A model generated the notes under the pieces. It ran no database searches and was not told the DNA's origin. It saw only the letters and a list, made by a program, of their open reading frames with translations. This document shows, in pieces, positions 1-5,471 of a stretch of 6,361 nucleotides of DNA; positions within the stretch are counted from its first letter, which is position 1, and every line of letters starts with the position of its first letter. Both the position numbers and the translations under genes were made by a program. The DNA comes from Candidatus Falkowiibacteriota bacterium. Lineage in GTDB: Bacteria > Patescibacteriota > Patescibacteriia > CAIXNZ01. The stretch covers positions 1 to 6,361 of the forward strand of contig CAIXNZ010000088.1 in the NCBI GenBank assembly GCA_903920975.1, given 5' to 3'.

Positions 1-665
1 AGCTTATCAAAAACATCTCTCGTATCTGAATATTTATATTTTAAAAATTTGGCGATTCTCAAAGACAATTTAAAAGTTACCTCGTTAGAATTATCATTAA
101 ATAAACTTTCATAAGCAACCGCAATATAAATCAATTTTAAAATATCATCACCCCAAAACACTCTCTCTGTAAAATTTATAGCATTTTTAAGCGGTGTATG
201 TTGTGTCGAATTATTCAAAATATTAAAAATTTTTTTATATAATTCATCTAAATCAACAAGTTCTTTCCCCTTCGCGGTATATAATTTTGTTTTTATTGTT
301 CCCATTTCTTTATCAAGTATATACCGATTTTTACCGTAAATACCGCCGGGAAAATAATATCTAAGATAACAATTACATCCAAAAATAATTCTAGCAACTA
401 ATAAAACATTATTAAATTTTTTTATTGGAATTTGATTATTAAAATATTCGAGCCAATTGTCTTTGTTGCAATTTAATACTAATTTCAACTCGCATTGATC
501 TAAATCAATGACTTTACTTTTAAACATTGCATTTGCTATTTTGAGATCTCCACCATCTACACGGTAATCAAATTTTTGCAATACAATACCATCAAAAAAT
601 TTATAAGCAGAAAATTTTTCATAATCATCAATAGTTAATCCTTTAACAACACCGATAAAATTCAT
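1..665 (-). CDS. Partial protein with ApeA-like HEPN domain (C-terminus beyond left edge)
   Basis: Reading leftwards from the ATG at 665-663, the frame stays open for 221 codons and runs off the window, so the C-terminus is missing. Residues 1-160 match no family I recognise; they are rich in Asn, Lys and Phe, with Cys97 and Cys99 in FGCNCYLRYYFPGG. Residues about 162-221 (FWGDDILKLIYIAVAYESLF, then NEVTFKLSLRIAKFL, then SDTRDVFDK) follow the pattern of ApeA-like HEPN domains: a helix ending in a Glu-Ser-Leu, a short acidic loop, a T/S-x-K/R-L-S-L-R-I-A helix, and a next helix that in the family leads to an RSxxVH-type RNase motif. That motif would lie just past the edge, so catalytic competence cannot be judged. 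HEPN proteins of this kind are often RNases in phage defence or toxin systems. The gene is about 26% GC, clearly lower than its neighbours, which suggests acquisition. Its ATG has only a distant AGGA (13 nt upstream), and no terminator separates it from the DUF2207 gene 55 bp upstream, so read-through is possible. Confidence 0.6.
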   Translation of the reverse strand, partial: MNFIGVVKGLTIDDYEKFSAYKFFDGIVLQKFDYRVDGGDLKIANAMFKSKVIDLDQCELKLVLNCNKDNWLEYFNNQIPIKKFNNVLLVARIIFGCNCYLRYYFPGGIYGKNRYILDKEMGTIKTKLYTAKGKELVDLDELYKKIFNILNNSTQHTPLKNAINFTERVFWGDDILKLIYIAVAYESLFNDNSNEVTFKLSLRIAKFLKYKYSDTRDVFDK

Positions 666-684
666 AATTTTTTATTTATCCTTA

Positions 685-719
685 ATTGTAAATTGTTAAT
701 TGTGCATTGAAAATTGCAA
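685..719. repeat. Five tandem ATTGNNN heptads
   Basis: Five consecutive 7-bp units begin with ATTG and vary in the last three bases (TAA, TTA, TGC, AAA, CAA). They fill most of the 55-bp gap between the HEPN-like gene and the stop codon of the DUF2207 gene. The period is seen directly. Whether it has a function (binding site, slippage-derived filler) is unknown. It is not a Rho-independent terminator, having no GC stem or T tract. Confidence 0.6.
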
Positions 720-720
720 T

Positions 721-2418
721 TTACCAGCTTCCTCCCCCGCCACCGCCTCCGCCTCCGCCAGAACCCCCGCCTCCGCCAAAGCCGCTGGAACCGCTTGAGG
801 CAGAAGCTGGCGCTGAACTAAAAGTTGAGCGGACATCAGAACCAAAGCTATTTAAATTATTAACTAGTATTAAAGAGGTGAAATTTGCTGATGTGGGATC
901 ATTATACCAGCTGGGCTTTGTATTATAAATATCTGCAAATTGCTTGGCCCATTCTTTTTCCACGCCCAAAACCATGGCATAGGGCAAACAAGATTCAAAG
1001 GTCTGGGGATTTTTTGCTGGCGCGTTATGAAAATTAATTCTGTCTTTTTCAGCCACGGTTAAATATAGTTTTAAGCCCAAGACATGCTCTTTAGCCAAAA
1101 CTCCTTTTTTTGTCCTGGCTGGCATAGAAAAACCAAAAATTGCTGTCATAATGCCGCATAGTATAAAACTAAACATGGCCAAACCGCCAAAGATTGGACC
1201 CGCGAAAAAGGTAATGAAAATTAGAGCAATGCCCACGCCAATATAAGCGCCCCTGACAGTATTGGGATTGGCTTTAAAATAGCCCTTTTCAGTCAAATTT
1301 TTATAAAGTTGTCCCTTTAATTTGGCTAAATCTTTGTAAAATTTTTCTTCCAAATCAGAGAGTTTAATCTGCGATTTTGTGCCAAATATTGCCCTGATTA
1401 ATTCTTGGTCAAAGCTATTTGGCAAGTCAGTTTCGGGTTTGAGTTTATCCAAAATATAATCAGCATTTTCTTTAGTAATTTTCAGATAGCCTTTGGTAGC
1501 CAAATAAATCAATTCCGCTGAAACATCCTTATTATCAGCTTTCTCATCTAACAATGTACCCACTTCAGCAGGAATCATATTGTCTGGCGCGTCAAATTCG
1601 GCGATTATTACTTTGCGGCCTTGCGCATCGCGACCATGAGTGTACCAGCGGTAAAATAATAAAAGGAACACCAGAATTGGCAAAAATAAAATCCAATTAT
1701 CTTTTATTGTTTCCCAAATTGTTTGCCAGAGGGTCGGCTGATAAACAATGCCCTTGGGCCAACCAGCCACAATTGTTAAGCCTTCATCAGCATTTAATTC
1801 ATCTTGAGAAAAAATAATTTCCTTAACAAAACCATTTTCATCATTTTTAATTAAATCTATTTTTGCGCAAGAAGCAGTACTGCCATATGGTCCGCTAAAG
1901 CATTGCTTCATGACTTGAGACTCGGCAAAGCCAATTGGTAAAATAATTTTGGCGCTGGATTTTAAAATAGGTACTGGCCACTGGTCGCCTGTCACATTCC
2001 AGTACAATTCATCATGGTCATTGAAATAATTAATGGCTCGATTAATCGTGTAGTTGATAAAATAAGTTTTTTTGCCTGTGACTAAAATATCAGCATCGCC
2101 TATTTTAATATTTACATCATTGCCCGGGTAAGTGATGTCAGTGGTATAAGAAGAGCCAGTTTCATCTGTTACGCTTATGTCAGATATTCTGAAATTAAAA
2201 TTGCCTCCTCGCGCTTTGTATTTGATGGGAATATACCTAAAAATGCCATGGCGCTCCAGATCGCCAAAGTTATAATCAATTTTTTCAGAAACATTAATGG
2301 TGGCGTCTTGATTAATATTAATAGTCACATCATAATTATCAATTTGTTCCTGCGCAAAGACTGGCAAAGCTAGAAGCAAACCGGCTAAAACCACAAAAGC
2401 TAATAGATATTTTTTCAT
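721..2418 (-). CDS. DUF2207 family membrane protein with poly-glycine C-terminus
   Basis: This is a 565-residue predicted envelope protein of the DUF2207 (YciQ-like) family; its biochemical role is not known. Residues 1-22 are a signal peptide ending ALPVFA before QE. Residues about 25-235 form the exported DUF2207 domain, with the family motif YWNVTGDQW at 139-147 and a likely disulfide pair, Cys173 and Cys184. A transmembrane helix spans about 242-257. A cytoplasmic part follows with PAEVGTLLDEKADNKD (283-298), resembling a winged-helix segment. A hydrophobic hairpin lies at about 391-431, then RTKKG (435-439), AEKDR (456-460) and LPYAMVLGVEKEW (478-490), all usual for the family. The tail is serine- and glycine-rich and ends in ten glycines plus SW, also a family habit. 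Length is normal and the gene looks intact. The ATG at 2418 gives the signal peptide exactly. No SD precedes it; a promoter at 2444-2472 predicts a leader of only about 18 nt. It diverges from the 151-residue unknown. Confidence 0.9.
   Translation of the reverse strand: MKKYLLAFVVLAGLLLALPVFAQEQIDNYDVTININQDATINVSEKIDYNFGDLERHGIFRYIPIKYKARGGNFNFRISDISVTDETGSSYTTDITYPGNDVNIKIGDADILVTGKKTYFINYTINRAINYFNDHDELYWNVTGDQWPVPILKSSAKIILPIGFAESQVMKQCFSGPYGSTASCAKIDLIKNDENGFVKEIIFSQDELNADEGLTIVAGWPKGIVYQPTLWQTIWETIKDNWILFLPILVFLLLFYRWYTHGRDAQGRKVIIAEFDAPDNMIPAEVGTLLDEKADNKDVSAELIYLATKGYLKITKENADYILDKLKPETDLPNSFDQELIRAIFGTKSQIKLSDLEEKFYKDLAKLKGQLYKNLTEKGYFKANPNTVRGAYIGVGIALIFITFFAGPIFGGLAMFSFILCGIMTAIFGFSMPARTKKGVLAKEHVLGLKLYLTVAEKDRINFHNAPAKNPQTFESCLPYAMVLGVEKEWAKQFADIYNTKPSWYNDPTSANFTSLILVNNLNSFGSDVRSTFSSAPASASSGSSGFGGGGGSGGGGGGGGGGSW
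730..777 (-). repeat. Glycine-codon triplet repeat (poly-Gly tail)
   Basis: Sixteen codons, fifteen Gly and one Ser, form a GC-rich run (GGC, GGA and GGG codons) at the extreme 3' end of the DUF2207 gene. On the coding strand this gives many closely spaced GG and GGGGG runs, so the tract could fold as a two-tetrad G-quadruplex in DNA or mRNA, and it is liable to length change by slippage. On the plus strand the same tract makes a proline-rich reading frame that is only a shadow. Confidence 0.8.
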
Positions 2419-2443
2419 AAAAATATAATTAATTTATAGCTTA

Positions 2444-2472
2444 ATCATACTAAAAATACCTGATATACTCAA
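2444..2472 (-). promoter_or_regulatory. Sigma-70-type promoter for the DUF2207 gene
   Basis: On the minus strand TTGAGT (2472-2467) and TATGAT (2449-2444) are separated by exactly 17 bp, five of six matches to each consensus box or nearly so. Transcription would start near 2437, leaving about 18 nt before the ATG at 2418. The leader has no purine-rich SD. Predicted by eye only. Confidence 0.6.
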
Positions 2473-2480
2473 ATAAACCC

Positions 2481-2509
2481 TTGACATAAATCAAAATTCA
2501 TAGTAAGGT
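2481..2509 (+). promoter_or_regulatory. Sigma-70-type promoter for the 151-residue unknown
   Basis: A perfect TTGACA (2481-2486) lies 17 bp before TAAGGT (2504-2509), a weaker but acceptable -10 box keeping the T1, A2 and T6 positions. Transcription would start near 2516, so the palindrome at 2525-2552 would lie at the beginning of the leader RNA. Its -35 box is only 8 bp from the -35 box of the divergent DUF2207 promoter. Confidence 0.55.
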
Positions 2510-2524
2510 CAAATATCAAACAAA

Positions 2525-2552
2525 GTCCGCCTTCGCTAAAGCTATGGCGGAC
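2525..2552. repeat. Imperfect 28-bp palindrome, REP/MITE-like
   Basis: Perfect 7-bp arms GTCCGCC (2525-2531) and GGCGGAC (2546-2552) enclose a 14-nt centre that is itself partly self-complementary (GCTAAAGC core). Of the 28 positions, 22 match the reverse complement. It lies between the predicted transcription start and the SD of the 151-residue unknown, so its RNA hairpin would end 3 nt before the SD. It lacks a T tract and so is not a usual terminator. I recall the same CCGCC...TTCGCTAAAGCTA...GGCGG pattern as a dispersed repeat in Patescibacteria genomes, but could not check this. Confidence 0.6.
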
Positions 2553-2555
2553 ATA

Positions 2556-2562
2556 GGGAGGT
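2556..2562 (+). promoter_or_regulatory. Ribosome binding site GGGAGGT
   Basis: GGGAGGT contains GGAGG ending 5 nt before the ATG at 2567. It fixes that ATG as the start in preference to the in-frame ATG at codon 16. Confidence 0.75.
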
Positions 2563-2566
2563 AAAA

Positions 2567-3022
2567 ATGGATAATTTATCTTCTCGTTTGGATGAATCAG
2601 AATCAAAAAGAATGTTTTCGCAAGATACGACTATCATAATTTGTTTGAATATATTTGAAATCGATATCCTGATTTCACAGATTAACAGTTCGTATCTGGC
2701 AGATCTTATCAGGCTCAATGAGCAATCGTTTAAACAATTTGCTGCTTCAACCGGCTCACCCAATCCAGAAGTTTATTTAAAAAAATTGGAATGGGCAATT
2801 CGAGATCAAAAGTTAAACTATGATAAAGAGCAGGTCATTGTTCTGACACGCGAACAATGGAAGATTGCCACGCTTGTACTCGGTTCTTTCCATACTTATT
2901 TAGATACACACTCAAATTCCATGAGTGACCTTGCCTACTTAAAGGCCAGGGATTGTGTGGAATCAGTAATGTTTAAAATTGCTATTGAAATTCCCGCTTC
3001 AAAAAAAAGAGTGCTTCATTAA
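2567..3022 (+). CDS. Hypothetical protein, 151 residues
   Basis: I recognise no family. The product is a soluble-looking, mostly helical protein with no signal peptide and no convincing membrane segment. Residues 21-41 (DTTIIICLNIFEIDILISQIN region) are hydrophobic but interrupted by Glu and Asp, more like a buried amphipathic helix or strand pair. A central charged stretch (YLKKLEWAIRDQKLNYDKEQ, about 70-89) follows an FAASTGSPNPE turn. Cys26 and Cys130 are the only cysteines and make no obvious metal site. GC is about 37%. The gene is well framed: its own promoter (2481-2509), a palindromic leader, a good SD and a terminator that begins at the stop codon, so it is probably a monocistronic, genuine gene. 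The overlapping minus-strand frame has no such signals. It sits beside another unknown cassette at 3166-3552 but shares no visible sequence similarity with it. Confidence 0.75.
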   Translation: MDNLSSRLDESESKRMFSQDTTIIICLNIFEIDILISQINSSYLADLIRLNEQSFKQFAASTGSPNPEVYLKKLEWAIRDQKLNYDKEQVIVLTREQWKIATLVLGSFHTYLDTHSNSMSDLAYLKARDCVESVMFKIAIEIPASKKRVLH

Positions 3023-3047
3023 ACCCCGAGTAAAATCGGGGTTTTTT
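3021..3047 (+). terminator. Rho-independent terminator of the 151-residue unknown
   Basis: AAACCCCGA (3021-3029) pairs with TCGGGGTTT (3036-3044) around the 6-nt loop GTAAAA, and a run of T follows to 3047. The stem overlaps the TAA stop codon at 3020-3022, so the gene ends almost directly in its terminator. Confidence 0.9.
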
Positions 3048-3080
3048 ATTTAATTTTAGCCAAAATATTACTTCAACCTA

Positions 3081-3109
3081 TTGACAATACTATATATTTA
3101 TGTTAATAT
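3081..3109 (+). promoter_or_regulatory. Near-consensus promoter for the 128-residue unknown
   Basis: A perfect TTGACA (3081-3086), a 17-bp AT-only spacer apart from C3090 and G3102, and TAATAT (3104-3109) form one of the best promoters in the window. Start is expected near 3116, giving a leader of about 50 nt. The upstream terminator at 3021-3047 isolates this promoter from the preceding gene. Confidence 0.75.
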
Positions 3110-3153
3110 ATATAATTGGTAAAATGTATATTAAAATTTAAACCCCTAGACAA

Positions 3154-3159
3154 AGGAGG
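3154..3159 (+). promoter_or_regulatory. Ribosome binding site AGGAGG
   Basis: A full AGGAGG ends 6 nt before the ATG at 3166, the optimal spacing. It selects this ATG over the in-frame ATG at 3178. Confidence 0.85.
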
Positions 3160-3165
3160 AATAAA

Positions 3166-3552
3166 ATGACAGTTGTGATGGCTTACACTAACAGTGCGAA
3201 ACCGAGATTATTGAACATTAAAGACGAAAAGATTACTGCGATCTATTCCGACTTCTATGCCTGGTCAAAGCTCATCGCGGGAAAGCTGAATGGCGTGGCA
3301 AAGGCTGACGAGTTCTACGCTCTGGCCGAGGAGTGCATTTTTGCGCAAAGAGCGAAGATGCCAAGATGCATTCAGAACAAGGGGGTTAATTATCTGTACA
3401 AAAAAATCCCCGAACTGGCCAAAGTCTGCTTTGCAGAGTATCCCGAATTCATCGCGGAGGTCGAGCGCATTGCCAGTGCCAAGGACCGGCAAATCAAGGA
3501 AACCCTTGATGCTGACCCGGCACTTCGGACAGTCTGCGCCGTAGCAGTTTAA
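3166..3552 (+). CDS. Hypothetical protein, 128 residues
   Basis: I do not recognise this protein. It has no signal peptide or membrane helix and looks like a compact helical cytosolic protein. Visible features are an aromatic segment YSDFYAWSKLI (27-37), a charged helix with Cys57 (EECIFAQRAK), Cys68, a YLYKKIPELAKVCFAEYPEF stretch (76-95) with Cys88, and a long charged helix EVERIASAKDRQIKE (98-112). The four cysteines (57, 68, 88, 124) are too far apart for a classical zinc knuckle. GC is about 50%, highest in the window and roughly twice that of the HEPN-like gene. Expression signals are very strong: near-consensus promoter, perfect SD and a long terminator stem, which suggests an abundant product. 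It converges on the DEAD-box helicase gene, with only 64 bp between the stop codons. Reality as a gene is well supported by these signals; function is unknown. Confidence 0.78.
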   Translation: MTVVMAYTNSAKPRLLNIKDEKITAIYSDFYAWSKLIAGKLNGVAKADEFYALAEECIFAQRAKMPRCIQNKGVNYLYKKIPELAKVCFAEYPEFIAEVERIASAKDRQIKETLDADPALRTVCAVAV

Positions 3553-3556
3553 ATTT

Positions 3557-3590
3557 AAAGAGGGTTCCCAACGCGGAACCCTCTTTTTCT
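3557..3590 (+). terminator. Rho-independent terminator between convergent genes
   Basis: AGAGGGTTCC (3559-3568) pairs with GGAACCCTCT (3575-3584) around the loop CAACGC, extendable by flanking AAA/TTT, and CTCTTTTTCTTTT follows. It terminates the 128-residue unknown. In the opposite direction the stem is followed by TTTAAATTTAAA, so it probably also stops transcription of the helicase gene, which has no other hairpin after its stop codon at 3617. Confidence 0.9.
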
Positions 3591-3616
3591 TTTATTTAAA
3601 ATATAATTTTTTAATA

Positions 3617-4921
3617 TTAACGACCTTGTCGGCGCTGTCCCCTTTGCCCAGAATTGCGGCCTCGTTGATTAAAGGGCCGTCTTCTGCGGCTATAACCAAA
3701 ACCATGCTGTTCCTGTCTCTGCGGGTAAAAAGGTCTTTGTCCTGTCTGAGCCATGGGTACAAATTTATGCTGCCTTTGTGGCGGTAATTCAGGTACTTGA
3801 GAAATTGGCAAGGTTTTCCTGATTAAGCGTTCAATGTCACGCAATTCTTTGCGTTGTTCTGGCATGGCCAGAGAAATTGCATGGCCGTTTACCCCGGCTC
3901 TGGCTGTCCTGCCAATGCGATGCACATAATCTTCAGTATTGGTCGGTAAATCATAATTAATGACTAACTCAATGCCAGTCACATCAATACCCCTCGAAGC
4001 TATGTCAGTGGCTACTAAAACACGGTATTTACCTGACTTAAATCCGGCCAAGGCCTCTTTGCGCTGAGCCAGGGTGCGCTCTGAATGTATTTCCGCGGAG
4101 CTGTGGTTCATATCCCTAATGGCTCTGGCTAGTTTTCTGGCGCCATATTTTGTTCTGGTAAAAATAAGGGTTGGGCCCAAGTATTGCTCTAAAAGTTTAT
4201 CCACTAATCTTGTTTTATCAGCTTTGGGAATGATAAATATTTCCTGAGTTAAATGTTCGGCAATTGAGCCGGTCGGTGCGACTTCTATTCTGATTGGCAG
4301 TTTCATATAGCTGGTGGCCATTTTCATAATTTCCGCCGGTATGGTGGCGGAAAAAAGCATTGTTTGGCGTTGACTTGGCAATGTTTGAAAAATTCTTTTA
4401 ATCTGCGGGGCAAAGCCCATGTCCAGCATGCGATCGGCTTCATCCAAAACAACTATTTTAACATTTTTCAAATTGGCTGTTTTTTGCTGCAAATGATCAT
4501 TAAGCCGACCAGGCGTGGCAATAATAATATGCGGCTGACGGCTGAGCGCTTGGATTTGCGGACGGATGGGTGTGCCGCCAATGAGTACGACTGTTTTTAA
4601 ACCCAATCTTGCACCTACTTTGTTTAAGGCCTCATCAACCTGAAGAGCAAGTTCGCGAGTCGGTAAAACTATCAGTCCCTGGCCACTAAGCTGATTTAAA
4701 CGTTGAATCATGGGAATGCCAAAAGCCAGGGTTTTACCCGTGCCTGTTTGCGCCACACCAACCAGATCTTTACCCTGCAAAGCAGGCGGAATAGCTTGAC
4801 GCTGGATTAAGGTCGGAATTTTAAAATTTAATCTGTTTAGCACTTCCATTAAACTCGGCGCAATGCCCAAACCAAAAAATCCTGAATTGACTGGCTGGTT
4901 GTGATGATTATTGTGATTCAT
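3617..4921 (-). CDS. DEAD-box ATP-dependent RNA helicase, RhlE type
   Basis: This is a 434-residue superfamily 2 RNA helicase, which unwinds RNA duplexes with ATP in ribosome assembly, mRNA decay or cold adaptation. All motifs are intact: Q motif with PTLIQ (36-40), Walker A AQTGTGKT (57-64), PTREL (87-91), GG (115-116), TPGR (136-139), DEAD (150-153), SAT (181-183), LIFTRT (252-257), VATDIASRGID (303-313) and HRIGRTARAG (344-353). The segment AEIHSERTLAQRKEALAGFK (276-295) is characteristic of the RhlE subgroup. After about residue 385 there is a basic, low-complexity tail rich in Arg, Gln and Gly (SRRRRPFNQRGRNSGQRGQR), an RNA-binding extension common in these helicases. Length is normal. 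The ATG at 4921 has no SD; a promoter at 4965-4993 predicts a leader of about 37 nt, AT-rich throughout. A start further inside would cut the Q motif region. The gene appears monocistronic. I withhold a symbol because RhlE, CsdA and related paralogues are not separable with certainty here. Confidence 0.95.
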   Translation of the reverse strand: MNHNNHHNQPVNSGFFGLGIAPSLMEVLNRLNFKIPTLIQRQAIPPALQGKDLVGVAQTGTGKTLAFGIPMIQRLNQLSGQGLIVLPTRELALQVDEALNKVGARLGLKTVVLIGGTPIRPQIQALSRQPHIIIATPGRLNDHLQQKTANLKNVKIVVLDEADRMLDMGFAPQIKRIFQTLPSQRQTMLFSATIPAEIMKMATSYMKLPIRIEVAPTGSIAEHLTQEIFIIPKADKTRLVDKLLEQYLGPTLIFTRTKYGARKLARAIRDMNHSSAEIHSERTLAQRKEALAGFKSGKYRVLVATDIASRGIDVTGIELVINYDLPTNTEDYVHRIGRTARAGVNGHAISLAMPEQRKELRDIERLIRKTLPISQVPELPPQRQHKFVPMAQTGQRPFYPQRQEQHGFGYSRRRRPFNQRGRNSGQRGQRRQGR

Positions 4922-4964
4922 AAAAATATTTAAAAATAAAATTTGTTTGGATTTTATTACCTTA

Positions 4965-4993
4965 ATCTTATTACAAAATCTACTTTATCGCAA
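4965..4993 (-). promoter_or_regulatory. Probable promoter of the helicase gene
   Basis: On the minus strand TTGCGA (4993-4988) and TAAGAT (4970-4965) are 17 bp apart. The -35 box abuts the T tract of the upstream cupin terminator, which would let the helicase be transcribed independently. Expected start is near 4958. Confidence 0.45.
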
Positions 4994-4994
4994 G

Positions 4995-5029
4995 AAAAAA
5001 ATCACTTCGCGTAACGAGGTGATTTTTTT
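4995..5029 (-). terminator. Rho-independent terminator of the peptidase-cupin unit
   Basis: Fifteen-base arms 4995-5009 and 5015-5029 (AATCACTTCG against CGAGGTGATT, one G-T wobble, flanked by seven A and seven T) surround a 5-nt loop. On the minus strand it begins 7 bp after the cupin stop codon and ends in six T. The symmetric A and T flanks make it work in either direction. Confidence 0.85.
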
Positions 5030-5036
5030 ATTTATC

Positions 5037-5435
5037 TTATTCTGTTGTTTGGCCGTCAAATTCAGGGCTATCAGCTTCAGCCTCGGCTTTAGTGGCGCGC
5101 ACAACTTTATCCTGATGATGGGCAGGAGAATAAATTGTGTAGAGTTTTAAATCATCGGTTGCTGAAGTATTGATAATATTATGCTGTGAGCCAGCTGGCA
5201 CTATAATTACCGAGCCATTGCCCAAAACATATTCATTACCGTCAATAATGGCCTTGCCCTCACCTGCCTCAAAACGGAAAAACTGGTCATTATCAGTGTG
5301 CACTTCCATGCCAATTTCTTCATTGGGTAATAATCTCATTAAAACTAACTGGCAATGCTTGGCAGTATAAAGCACCTGGCGAAAATTGGTATTGGCCAAA
5401 GTGGCGTTTTCAATATTAGCGTTAAATCCTTTCAT
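5037..5435 (-). CDS. Cupin domain protein
   Basis: This 132-residue single-domain cupin is a small beta-barrel protein of the mannose-6-phosphate-isomerase-like group; substrate unknown. The first cupin motif region is GMEVHTDNDQFFRFEAGEG (42-60) and the second is GSVIIVPAGSQHNIIN (74-89). The metal-site residues are only partly canonical: His46 and His85 are present, but the usual second His of HxH is Asp48, and Asp50-Gln51 stand near the usual Glu. This HxDxDQFFR form appears to be a recurrent variant in this cupin group, so the protein is probably functional. The C-terminus (KLYTIYSPAHHQDKVVRATK, then an acidic EFDGQTTE tail) also fits that group. No SD precedes the ATG at 5435. The peptidase gene ends only 36 bp upstream with no terminator or convincing promoter between, so the two are probably co-transcribed, with the terminator at 4995-5029 closing the unit. 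Confidence 0.88.
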   Translation of the reverse strand: MKGFNANIENATLANTNFRQVLYTAKHCQLVLMRLLPNEEIGMEVHTDNDQFFRFEAGEGKAIIDGNEYVLGNGSVIIVPAGSQHNIINTSATDDLKLYTIYSPAHHQDKVVRATKAEAEADSPEFDGQTTE

Positions 5436-5471
5436 AAAATTAGTTTAGATTATTTAATTATTTAATAAATA

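Noticed and set aside
707..928. Plus-strand frame with a long poly-proline run
   Set aside because: It is the antisense of the glycine codons and 3' end of the DUF2207 gene, has no SD, and starts inside the heptad repeat.
2542..2763. Minus-strand frame overlapping the 151-residue unknown
   Set aside because: It has no promoter, SD or terminator, whereas the plus-strand gene has all three in register.
3265..3544. Alternative frames on both strands inside the 128-residue unknown
   Set aside because: They lack ribosome sites and depend on the higher GC of this gene suppressing stop codons; the 3166 start has a perfect SD.
4364..4600. Plus-strand frame inside the helicase gene
   Set aside because: It is antisense to conserved helicase motifs, including the DEAD and TPGR region, with no expression signals.
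4947..5150. Plus-strand frame with a hydrophobic stretch across the cupin terminator
   Set aside because: It reads through the terminator hairpin and the antisense of the cupin 3' end; the apparent membrane segment comes from the T tract.
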